Shown: in pieces, positions 1 through 7,248 of the stretch
Layout: each line of letters begins with the position of its first letter
How positions within the stretch are numbered: position 1 is the stretch's first letter
From: Pseudomonadota bacterium
GTDB lineage: Bacteria > Pseudomonadota > Alphaproteobacteria > Rhizobiales > Xanthobacteraceae
DNA: 64,000 bases
NCBI GenBank assembly: GCA_023435725.1
Contig: JAEYRD010000191.1
Span: 1 to 64,000, forward strand
Reading direction: 5' to 3'
The notes under the pieces: generated by a model
Seen by the model: only the letters and a program-made list of their open reading frames with translations
Databases searched by the model: none
Told to the model about the DNA's origin: nothing
Position numbers and translations under genes: made by a program

Positions 1-829
1 TGTCGTCGGCCGTCAGCGTGATGTATTGCGGGCAGGTCTCCGCATGCACCGGCAAGCCGCGCTGCTGGGCCCAGCGCACCTGCTCCATCGCCTCGCGCCC
101 GGAGACATGCACGATCATGATGGGGACGCCGACGATTTCGGCATGGCTGATGGCGCGATGCGTCGCCTCGCGCTCGACGGCCTGAGGCCGCGAGACGCCG
201 TGATAATAGGGCGCGATGTGGCCTTCGCGTTCGAGCCTGCTGGTGAGGAAGCGGATCGCGTCATAGCCCTCGCAATGGACCATCACCAACGCTTCCTCGC
301 GGCGCGCCACTTCGAAGACCTCGAGCAGTTGCTGGTCGCTGAGCACGAGGTCGTCATAGGTCATGAACACCTTGAATGAGGTGTAGCCGTCCTTGACCAG
401 CGCCGGCAGCTCCTGACCGAGCACGACCGCGGTCGGGTCCGAGATGATGAGATGGAACGCAGTGTCGATGTAGCACTCGCCTTCGGCGAGCTTGCGGTAG
501 TTCTCGACACAGGTCCGCAGCGAGGTGCCCTTCTCCTGGAGCGCAAAGGGGAGCACCATGGTGTTGCCGCCCGCGGCGGCCGCGCGCGTCGCTGACGCAA
601 AATCGTCGGCCATGACCACGTCGGGGCCCGACGCTTGCGAGATGTGAACGTGGCTGTCGATACCGCCGGGCAGCGCGAGCAGCCCCGTCGCGTCGATCTC
701 GCGCGCTGCGCCTTCAATCCTGTCGGCAATGCTGACGATGTGGCCGTCGCGAATGCCGATATCGGCGCGAAACTCGTCGCTGGCCGTCACGATGGTGCCG
801 CCGCGAATGGCAAGATCGAGCTGCGTCAC
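1..829 (-). CDS. Dihydropyrimidinase / hydantoinase, C-terminus cut by window edge
   Basis: About 276 residues of a cyclic-amidohydrolase that opens hydantoin or dihydropyrimidine rings to N-carbamoyl amino acids in the cytoplasm. The frame is open to the left edge, so roughly the last 40% is missing. GTG at 829 is the chosen start because an ATG two bases upstream runs straight into a stop. Seen: the metal-binding SHVHIS motif (H60, H62), the lysine that is carboxylated in this family within TSFKVF (K153), and the later metal histidines in VMVHCEG (H185) and MIVHVSG (H241). All visible catalytic residues are intact. It lies 11 bp downstream of a racemase-like gene on the same strand, in an apparent operon with an amidohydrolase and an ABC transporter. 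Family assignment is firm; the true substrate (hydantoin, dihydrouracil or another cyclic imide) cannot be read from the sequence. Confidence 0.9.
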   Translation of the reverse strand, partial: MTQLDLAIRGGTIVTASDEFRADIGIRDGHIVSIADRIEGAAREIDATGLLALPGGIDSHVHISQASGPDVVMADDFASATRAAAAGGNTMVLPFALQEKGTSLRTCVENYRKLAEGECYIDTAFHLIISDPTAVVLGQELPALVKDGYTSFKVFMTYDDLVLSDQQLLEVFEVARREEALVMVHCEGYDAIRFLTSRLEREGHIAPYYHGVSRPQAVEREATHRAISHAEIVGVPIMIVHVSGREAMEQVRWAQQRGLPVHAETCPQYITLTADD

Positions 830-840
830 ATGAGTCTCCG

Positions 841-1572
841 TCACTCGATGACTGCTGATGTCTGGAAGATCCGGCCCCAATCGGCAAGAGCGCTGATATC
901 AGCGCCGGCGAGTTCCAGGGTTCGCCACAGCGTGACTGCGACCGAGTCGAGCACCGCGATGTCTAGTTCCCGTTCGAGCGAGGGCGCAAGCGCGGCACCG
1001 TCGAGATTGGTGCAGAGGATAACGACGGCATCGGCGCCCTCGGCCGCGACCGCCCGGATCATGCCGGCGATCGTCGCCGGCGTGACCTCGCCGAAGGAGA
1101 AATTGTCGCGAAGTCCGAGATGCCGCTCCGTGTGCGGCGCGATCCCCTCCTCGGCCCAGACGCCGGCGATGCGCCGCTGCACGTCGTCCGTGTAGGGCGA
1201 GACGAGACCGACGCGTTTGGCGCCGAGGGCGCGGACGGCTTCGATGCAGGCAAGCGTCGACGTCGTCGCCGGCACGCCCGTGCGCGCCGTGATCGCTTCG
1301 CAAAGGCTCCTGTCGCGGCCGATGCCGAGCCAGCTTGCCGAAGTGCCATTCCAGGCGATGGCGTCGACTTTTGCGTCGGCCAGCAGGTCCGCCGCCGGCA
1401 GCATCACCGAGGCGTCGAACTGGCTCAGTGCGGCGGCATCCAGCGCGATCTCGGTAACGCGGAAACGCGAGAAATGCGCGGTGACGCCGTCAACACCGAC
1501 CAACATCGAGCTGGTGACGGGTTCGAGCACCGAGTTGGAGGACGGCGTGATCATGCCGAGGCGCTTGCGCAT
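841..1572 (-). CDS. Asp/Glu racemase superfamily protein, maleate isomerase-like
   Basis: A 243-residue protein of the aspartate/glutamate racemase, maleate isomerase and arylmalonate decarboxylase superfamily. The N-terminal GMITPSSNSVLEP motif is typical of the maleate isomerase branch. The family uses two cysteines, one per half. The second is present (ILCTNL, C187), but the position of the first reads WNGTSAS (G76), with no cysteine. This argues against plain racemase or isomerase chemistry and fits a one-cysteine decarboxylase-like or altered enzyme. The ATG at 1572 was chosen over an upstream start at 1638 because it has a GGACGAGGGTGA ribosome-binding region overlapping the upstream gene's stop, 5 bp away, and because the family motif begins right after it. 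It is cotranscribed with the amidohydrolase upstream and the hydantoinase downstream, so a role on a cyclic-amide-derived acid is likely. Confidence 0.8.
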   Translation of the reverse strand: MRKRLGMITPSSNSVLEPVTSSMLVGVDGVTAHFSRFRVTEIALDAAALSQFDASVMLPAADLLADAKVDAIAWNGTSASWLGIGRDRSLCEAITARTGVPATTSTLACIEAVRALGAKRVGLVSPYTDDVQRRIAGVWAEEGIAPHTERHLGLRDNFSFGEVTPATIAGMIRAVAAEGADAVVILCTNLDGAALAPSLERELDIAVLDSVAVTLWRTLELAGADISALADWGRIFQTSAVIE

Positions 1573-1577
1573 GACGG

Positions 1578-2969
1578 TCACCCTCGTCCGGTTCTCGGAT
1601 GGCTTTGCCTGACGGGCCTGACATTGTGTCTGGCCCACAGCGCCCCCGCAACCTTCTGCGCCTCACGGACCAATTCAGCACCGTCAGCACTCAACAACCG
1701 CCCCTCTTCGATCACGATGCGGCCATCGACAACGACGGTATCGACATTATTGCCATTGCCCGACCATACCAAGGCGCCGACCCCGTCGATGATGGGCGCG
1801 AGCGTCGGTTCGGACAGGTCGAGCAGAACCAAATCCGCCTTTTTACCGACGGTGATGGACCCGATCTGATCACCCAACCCGAGCGCTTCGGCCCCGCCCT
1901 GCGTCGCCCACCGGACCGCTGCGCGCGCGTTCAATCCGTCCTTTTCACCACGTATCCGCTGCATTGCGACAGCCCAACGCATCGCCTCGAACATGTCGCC
2001 TGAAAACGTATCGGTGCAAAGCGCCATGCGGGCGCCGTGGCCCTCGATGGATGCCGCCGGCGCAATGCGGCCGGTCTTGGCATTGCCGATCGGCGTATAG
2101 GCCATGGTCGCCTTCGCTGCTCCAAGCGCGGCTTCATCATCGGCCGTCACGTGAATGCAATGCGCCGCGATCAGACGCTGGTTGAGCAGGCCGGCCGTTT
2201 CCAGCACCGCGACCGGCGACCGACCACTGCGCGCCTGGGTTTGAGACACTTCGAACTGGCTTTGACAGACATGCGTGTGAACATTGCCGCCATATCGTTG
2301 CACGAGATCGGCAACGTCACGCAGCAGATCGTCCGAACAGGTGTCCGGTGCATGCGGGGCAAAATCGCACCTTATCCGGCCGTTGTCATGGCCTTGCCAA
2401 CGCTCGACGAGCGCGACGTTCTCGGCGATGCTTGCTGCGCCGATCGCGGCCGAATATTCGTAGCGCTTCTGGGTCAAGGCTTCCGGATCGGCGTCATGTA
2501 TCCGGCCGGCGATGATCGCACGGGAGCCCAGTTCGGAGTGAGCCTTGGCCAGCGCTTCCGGGTAGCGGTAAAAATCGACAATCGTTGTCGAGCCCGTCCG
2601 CAACATCTCGTAGACGCCGAGCCGCGACAAGGCAGTAGCCTCGCCCTCGGTCAGCCGATGGCCTTGCGGAATTCCAGCCGTGAACATCGGCGCAAAACCG
2701 AGGTCCTCGATCATTCCGCGGGTAATCATCAGCGGCGTATGATTGTGAACGTTGACCAGCCCCGGCATCACGAGCCGGTTGCGCGCATCGATCGTACGCA
2801 TCGGCGACCAGCGCATCGCAACCTCGTCGCCATCGCCAACGTCGACGATGCGGCCGCGTTCGATGGCAACCGCGCCGCCTTCGAGGATCCGATCGGTTCC
2901 GTCCAGCGTGACGAGAAGTCCGCCCTTGACCAGGAGATCACAGGCGCGCGGTGCCGCTGCGTTTTCCAT
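1578..2969 (-). CDS. Amidohydrolase, cytosine deaminase / chlorohydrolase-like
   Basis: A 463-residue metal-dependent hydrolase of the amidohydrolase superfamily, in the branch that includes cytosine deaminase, guanine deaminase, TrzA/AtzA chlorohydrolases and SAH deaminase. These enzymes deaminate or dechlorinate nitrogen heterocycles. Seen in order: the beta-sandwich start, NVHNHT (metal HxH, about residues 75-79), HAPDTC, NVHTHVCQS (metal His), AHCIHVT (metal or catalytic His) and CTDTF (metal Asp), then the C-terminal return to the beta-sandwich with GKKADLVLLD. The full motif set and normal length suggest an active enzyme. It sits 2 bp from the ABC ATPase gene upstream and 5 bp from the racemase-like gene downstream. 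The exact substrate is unknown; a pyrimidine or related heterocycle imported by the adjacent transporter is the natural guess. Confidence 0.85.
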   Translation of the reverse strand: MENAAAPRACDLLVKGGLLVTLDGTDRILEGGAVAIERGRIVDVGDGDEVAMRWSPMRTIDARNRLVMPGLVNVHNHTPLMITRGMIEDLGFAPMFTAGIPQGHRLTEGEATALSRLGVYEMLRTGSTTIVDFYRYPEALAKAHSELGSRAIIAGRIHDADPEALTQKRYEYSAAIGAASIAENVALVERWQGHDNGRIRCDFAPHAPDTCSDDLLRDVADLVQRYGGNVHTHVCQSQFEVSQTQARSGRSPVAVLETAGLLNQRLIAAHCIHVTADDEAALGAAKATMAYTPIGNAKTGRIAPAASIEGHGARMALCTDTFSGDMFEAMRWAVAMQRIRGEKDGLNARAAVRWATQGGAEALGLGDQIGSITVGKKADLVLLDLSEPTLAPIIDGVGALVWSGNGNNVDTVVVDGRIVIEEGRLLSADGAELVREAQKVAGALWARHNVRPVRQSHPRTGRG

Positions 2970-2971
2970 GG

Positions 2972-3751
2972 CTAAGACGCCTGCGCAAGGCGTGTCGACT
3001 CCTCCCGGATCAGGGACAGAATGTGGCGCTTTGCGTCATTGAACTCGGGGCTGGTGATGTCGCGCGGGCGCGGCAGATCGAAATTGACGGCTTCGCGGAT
3101 CCGGCCCGGCCGCTTCGTCATCACCACGATCTTGTTGCCGAGCACCAGCGCCTCGTCGACGCTATGAGTGACAAACACGATCGTGCAGCGGCGCTTCTGC
3201 CAGATCGCAACCAACTCCTCCTGCATCTCGAGCTTGGTCTGAGCATCAAGCGCTGCGAACGGCTCGTCCATCAGGATCACACTGGGATTCATCAGGAGCG
3301 CACGGGCGATCCCGACCCGCTGGTTCATGCCGCCGGACATTTCGGAGGGATGATGGTGCTCGAAGCCACGCAAGCCGACGAGATCGATGAACTCCATGGC
3401 GCGGTGGTGCCGTTCGGCCTTGGCGACGCCCTTGAGCTTGAGATGGAAGGCGATGTTGTCGATGGCCGTCAGCCACGGCATCAGAGTCGGCTGCTGGAAC
3501 ACGACGCCACGGTCCGAGCCGGGCCGCTCCACCTGCTTTCCATCGACCAGCGTACGCCCGGCCGTCGCCTGCTCGAAGCCGGCGATGATGTTGAGCAGGG
3601 TCGACTTGCCGCAGCCGGACGGGCCGAGCAGGCAGACGAAGTCGTTGGCCTCGATGTCGAGATTGATGTTGTCCAGCGTGAGCAGGTCGCGGCCACGCCG
3701 CTTGTCCGAAAACACCTTGACGATGTTGCGAAGCTCGATTGCCGCCATCAT
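2972..3751 (-). CDS. ABC transporter ATPase, NitT/TauT (SsuB/TauB) type
   Basis: A 259-residue ATP-binding subunit that powers import through the adjacent permease. Walker A GPSGCGKST, Q-loop VVFQQPTLMPW, signature MSGGMNQR, Walker B VILMDEPFAALD and the H-loop VTHSVDEA are all intact. Sequence and length match the nitrate/sulfonate/taurine family. Its ATG overlaps the permease stop in an ATGA arrangement, which implies translational coupling. Two adjacent ATGs (3751 and 3748) make the exact start ambiguous by one codon. The catabolic context (hydantoinase, amidohydrolase) suggests a pyrimidine or cyclic-amide substrate rather than sulfonate; this is inference. Confidence 0.93.
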   Translation of the reverse strand: MMAAIELRNIVKVFSDKRRGRDLLTLDNINLDIEANDFVCLLGPSGCGKSTLLNIIAGFEQATAGRTLVDGKQVERPGSDRGVVFQQPTLMPWLTAIDNIAFHLKLKGVAKAERHHRAMEFIDLVGLRGFEHHHPSEMSGGMNQRVGIARALLMNPSVILMDEPFAALDAQTKLEMQEELVAIWQKRRCTIVFVTHSVDEALVLGNKIVVMTKRPGRIREAVNFDLPRPRDITSPEFNDAKRHILSLIREESTRLAQAS

Positions 3752-4599
3752 CCCGCCCTACCCTGCACGGTTGTTGTCTGCTGCCAGCGCAGCGTTCGCG
3801 CCATGATCGCCTTGAGGCCGAGATCCGAGAGATAGCCGAGCAGCCCGATCGAAATCATTGCCGCAAGGACGATGTCGTAGCGGAGGAAATAATAGGAATC
3901 CCACAGCACGTAGCCGAGGCCGCTTTTCACCGCGACCATCTCGGCCGTGACCGTCAGCATCCAGGCCGATCCGACCGCGATGCGCAGGCCTGCGAAGATC
4001 GAGGGCAGCGCCGCCGGCAGCACGATGTCGGTCAGCATCTGCCGTCCGGTCGCGCCCATCATCGCCCCCGCGCGCACGAGATTGTGGTCCACGGTCTTCA
4101 CGCCGTGGATGCTGTTCATCAGCACGGGAAAGAACGCGCCGAGGAAGACGAGAAAAATCGCCGGCTTGTCGGCGATGCCGAACCAGATGATCGCGAGCGG
4201 AATCCAGGACACGGGCGGGATCGGACGCAACATCTGCAGCGTCGGCTCCAGCGCCTTCTCGAACAGGCGCGACCATCCGATGGCGACACCCGCGAGGATG
4301 CCGAGCAGGCTTGCCAGCGCAAAGCCGCCGAAGACACGCAGGGCACTGGCGAGCGCGTCGCGCAGCCAGTGTCCCGAATAGGTCTGCGTGGTCTCGTCGA
4401 AGCCGAACACCCAGTCGCCGAGCGCATGCAACACCGCGCTCGGCGCCGGCAGCAGCGCGGGCGGAAGCATGCCGCTGCGGGCAAAGGCTTCCCAGCCCGC
4501 GATCAGCAGCGCGGGCACGATGAGGCGCTCGAGCCCCTGGACCGCCCGCGTCAGCCGAAGCGGCGGCTTGGCCGGCGAGACGTCAATAACCGAGGTCAT
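3748..4599 (-). CDS. ABC transporter permease, NitT/TauT type
   Basis: A 283-residue inner-membrane permease of the SsuC/TauC type. It has an N-terminal membrane span (ERLIVPALLIAGWEAF) and the BPD_transp_1 core, with the EAA-like ATPase-contact loop around GAMMGATGRQMLTDIVLPAALPSI. The ATG at 4599 was chosen although the frame is open further upstream. It has GGAAAGG seven bases before it, and the residues upstream of it lie inside the binding-protein gene. The start overlaps the end of the binding-protein gene by 17 bp and the stop overlaps the ATPase start by 4 bp, so binding protein, permease and ATPase form one tightly coupled operon. Confidence 0.9.
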   Translation of the reverse strand: MTSVIDVSPAKPPLRLTRAVQGLERLIVPALLIAGWEAFARSGMLPPALLPAPSAVLHALGDWVFGFDETTQTYSGHWLRDALASALRVFGGFALASLLGILAGVAIGWSRLFEKALEPTLQMLRPIPPVSWIPLAIIWFGIADKPAIFLVFLGAFFPVLMNSIHGVKTVDHNLVRAGAMMGATGRQMLTDIVLPAALPSIFAGLRIAVGSAWMLTVTAEMVAVKSGLGYVLWDSYYFLRYDIVLAAMISIGLLGYLSDLGLKAIMARTLRWQQTTTVQGRAG

Positions 4600-5587
4600 T
4601 CTTGGCCTTTCCGGTGGCCTGCTCCAGGAACGAATAGTCCATGTTCTTCTCTGCTTCCGCGGAGACGTCCTTTGAGATGTACTTGAGGTCACGCATCATC
4701 GCCGCGATCGCGAGCGTCTGCGGACGATGGATCGCAGGATCCGGCGAAGCATTCTTCAGCGCCTCGGTCGCCACCGCCTTGTCGAGGCCGGTGAGCTTGT
4801 TGATGACCTCGATCCACCGAGCCTTGTCGGCGATCAGCTTGTTGTCGAGCTCGACCACTGCGCTGACGACGCCCTGAACGCCGGCGCGCTGGCTCGCAAT
4901 CACGTCCGATCGGGTAACGATCAGATTCGTCAGATTTCCAGCGGCCTGGTCATAGGGCAGCACGAAATGCTTGCCGGCCCCGGCGAGCCGGATCTGAGAG
5001 GCGAACGGCTCGACCGAGCAGATCATATCGACCTCGCCGCGCTGTAAGGCCGCGAGATGGTCGGACGGATTGGGAATATTGATGAACTGGATGTCCTTGT
5101 TGGGATCCACGCCCTGCTTGAGGAATGCGCCACGCATGTGGATGTCCTGCGCATTGCCGCGGGACGCCGCGACCTTCAGCGGTTGGCCATCGCTCTTCGC
5201 CTTGGCGACGGTCGCCTTGAACGCGGCCCAGTCCTCGGGCGGAAGGTTCAGCTTCGCGGAGGACAGACATTCCGAGCCGCCGTTGATCTGGCCGGACACG
5301 GCGACGACGTCGAAACCTTTGTCGAGCGCGGTTATGTAGTGGAGGTAAGTGACCTGCGCGACATCGATGCTTTTCGATACCAGCGCAGTCAGCACGTCGT
5401 TGCCCGAGTTGAAGCCAGTCGCCTCAACTTCGACGCCCTTCGCCATTCCGGGGATCAGTGACATCGGCAAGCAATGCGCGCATTTGGCATAACCGAGCTT
5501 GATCTTGGCGGTCTGCGCGTTGGCGAAGTCGCCTCCGCCAAACATCGCTGCCATCACCACGAGGCCCAGCCGCAAACTCGTCCGCAT
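4583..5587 (-). CDS. ABC transporter substrate-binding protein, NMT1/TauA-like
   Basis: A 334-residue periplasmic binding protein that delivers substrate to the adjacent NitT/TauT-type transporter. It has a classical signal peptide (MRTSLRLGLVVMAAMFGGGDFANA, cleaved near residue 24) followed by a type-2 periplasmic fold. The motif GYAKCAHCLPM places a CxxC pair near the mature N-terminus, unusual for TauA relatives. Further motifs, such as DVAQVTYLHYITALDKG, fit the ligand-cleft region of NMT1-like proteins. It is the first gene of a minus-strand operon that continues with permease, ATPase, amidohydrolase, racemase-like protein and hydantoinase. It is divergent from a GntR regulator, with a candidate operator between them. 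Transport class is firm; the ligand is unknown and probably a cyclic amide, pyrimidine or their analogue. Confidence 0.88.
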   Translation of the reverse strand: MRTSLRLGLVVMAAMFGGGDFANAQTAKIKLGYAKCAHCLPMSLIPGMAKGVEVEATGFNSGNDVLTALVSKSIDVAQVTYLHYITALDKGFDVVAVSGQINGGSECLSSAKLNLPPEDWAAFKATVAKAKSDGQPLKVAASRGNAQDIHMRGAFLKQGVDPNKDIQFINIPNPSDHLAALQRGEVDMICSVEPFASQIRLAGAGKHFVLPYDQAAGNLTNLIVTRSDVIASQRAGVQGVVSAVVELDNKLIADKARWIEVINKLTGLDKAVATEALKNASPDPAIHRPQTLAIAAMMRDLKYISKDVSAEAEKNMDYSFLEQATGKAKNDLGY

Positions 5588-5669
5588 CGCTTACTCCGTT
5601 TCGAAGGCGCGAGATCTCGCGCGTCGTGCAAGATCATCCGTTGCTCTTCGCGGCAGCGCAATCCAGTTT

Positions 5670-5686
5670 TTGCATGCTGCATACAA
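5670..5686. promoter_or_regulatory. Candidate GntR operator, 17-bp near-palindrome
   Basis: TTGCATGCTGCATACAA is a near-perfect palindrome around a central T: 14 of 17 positions equal the reverse complement, and one of the three differences is the unavoidable centre. It sits in the 198-bp divergent spacer between the transporter operon start (5587) and the GntR gene (5786), where an FCD-type GntR protein would autoregulate and repress the operon. Assignment to this regulator is inference from position and symmetry. Confidence 0.5.
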
Positions 5687-5785
5687 TTTGCGCGTTGTGC
5701 CATCGTTTTCAGCGAGATGCGTCGGTATTTTGGGCAAGTCAAAGGGCCGGAAACGGCTAAGGTGAGTTGAAGCAATGAGGCACGC

Positions 5786-6496
5786 GTGCAGCAGAAGTCG
5801 GAAACGCCGAAGGGACGAAGATCGCCCAAACTCAAGAGGATGGGCTTGCATGAGCGTGCCGCCGCGCGGATGCGGACGATGATCATTCGCGGCGACTTGC
5901 CGCCGGGATCGCAGACCCAGGAGACCAGGCTGTCGAAAGAGCTGGGCGTGTCGCGCACCCCGCTGCGCGAGGCTATGAAGGTGCTCGCGGCCGAGGGGCT
6001 GATCGAGCTGCGACCAAACCGCAGCCCACGCATTGCCGACATCGCGGTCGACGGCATCTCTGAATTATTCGAGGCGCTGGCCGGCATCGAGCGGCTTGCC
6101 GCAGAGCTTGCCGCGGCGCGCGCGACCGAGCGTGATCTCGCCCGCCTGCGCACGCTGCAGACCCGCATGGAGCGTCATCATCGCAACGGCAAGCTCGACG
6201 ATTACTTCGCCATCAACGGCGAGATCCACAACACCATCGTCCGCATGGCCCGCAACACGCCACTGCGCGAAGCGCACGATACACTGATCTCCCGCGCCGA
6301 ACGCGCGCGCTATCTTGCGCTGGGTGCCGACCGGCGCTGGACCAACTCCGTCGACGAGCATGCCGATATTCTGGCGGCACTCGAAGCGCGCGACGGCGAG
6401 AGCGCCGGACGCCTGCTCGGCGCCCATGTCCGGCGCACAGGCACCGCGCTGCTCGAAGTCCTCGCCGCCTCCAAACTCAAGCGCACGGCGGCCTGA
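5786..6496 (+). CDS. GntR-family transcriptional regulator, FCD subfamily
   Basis: A 236-residue regulator with an N-terminal winged helix-turn-helix (about residues 20-85, including SRTPLREAMKVLAAEGLIE) and an all-helical C-terminal FCD effector domain (about 95-225, with NGEIHNTI and DEHADILAALEARD). FCD proteins bind small organic acids and release DNA. The start is GTG at 5786; an ATG at 5840 (MGLHERAAARM) would also leave the DNA-binding domain intact. It is divergent from the transporter-amidohydrolase-hydantoinase operon and 2 bp upstream of a racemase-like gene, so it is the obvious candidate regulator of the local catabolic genes. Confidence 0.9.
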   Translation: MQQKSETPKGRRSPKLKRMGLHERAAARMRTMIIRGDLPPGSQTQETRLSKELGVSRTPLREAMKVLAAEGLIELRPNRSPRIADIAVDGISELFEALAGIERLAAELAAARATERDLARLRTLQTRMERHHRNGKLDDYFAINGEIHNTIVRMARNTPLREAHDTLISRAERARYLALGADRRWTNSVDEHADILAALEARDGESAGRLLGAHVRRTGTALLEVLAASKLKRTAA

Positions 6497-6498
6497 CC

Positions 6499-7248
6499 AT
6501 GAAGCTGCTCCTGCTCAACCCAAACACCAGCACCGAGGTTACCAACCTGATGACGAGTGTCGGGCAGCGCGCAGCCGCGCCCGGCACCGAGCTTGTCCCC
6601 TGCACTGCGACCCGCGGCGTGCCCTATATCGCCACGCGGACAGAGGCACAGATCGGCGGCGCCATTGCGCTGGAAATGCTCGCCGAACAGCACAAGACGG
6701 TTGATGCCGCAATCATCGCGGCTTTTGGCGATCCCGGCCTGTTCGCCGCGCGCGAGACGTTCGACATTCCTGTAATCGGCCTCGCGGAGGCCGCAATGTT
6801 GACTGCCTGCATGGCTGGGCGCCGCTTCGCCATTGTCACCTTCGCGCAGGCGCTTGGTCCCTGGTACGAGGAGTGCGTCCGCGCGCACGGGCTGTGGGAA
6901 CGCTGCGCCGGCATCCGGATGCTGGATACGCCGTTCCGGGCGATCTCTGAGGTGGGCACCGAGAAGGAGGACCTGCTCGTCGCGCTCGCGCAGCGCGCCA
7001 TCGTCGAGGACGCGGCCGATGTGCTGATCTTCGCGGGCGCGCCGCTTTCGGGCCTTGCCGAACGCGTCGCCGAGCGGATCCCTGTCCCCGTCGTCGATCA
7101 GGTGGTAGCCGCCGTGAAGCAGGCGGAGGCGCTTCATGCTCTACGCTCGCGCAAGGCGACGGCGGGCACGTTCCGCCGGCCAGCCGCCAAGCCCACCATT
7201 GGTCTTGCCGAGGCGCTCGCCGCGCGGCTCGAGCATCGCGACAATTGA
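6499..7248 (+). CDS. Hydantoin racemase-like protein lacking both catalytic cysteines
   Basis: A 249-residue member of the Asp/Glu/hydantoin racemase family, starting MKLLLLNPNTSTEVT as hydantoin racemases do. In those enzymes two cysteines act as the acid-base pair, in ACFGDPG-like and GCAGM-like motifs. Here the first motif reads AAFGDPG (A75) and the second reads FAGAPLSG (residues 178-185), so both cysteines are missing while the surrounding glycine-rich loops persist. The protein therefore probably does not run the standard two-base racemisation. It begins 2 bp after the GntR stop, so the two are cotranscribed. Its stop codon directly abuts that of the convergent amidase (TGATCA). Possible roles are an altered lyase or isomerase, or ligand binding; function unresolved. 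Confidence 0.8.
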   Translation: MKLLLLNPNTSTEVTNLMTSVGQRAAAPGTELVPCTATRGVPYIATRTEAQIGGAIALEMLAEQHKTVDAAIIAAFGDPGLFAARETFDIPVIGLAEAAMLTACMAGRRFAIVTFAQALGPWYEECVRAHGLWERCAGIRMLDTPFRAISEVGTEKEDLLVALAQRAIVEDAADVLIFAGAPLSGLAERVAERIPVPVVDQVVAAVKQAEALHALRSRKATAGTFRRPAAKPTIGLAEALAARLEHRDN

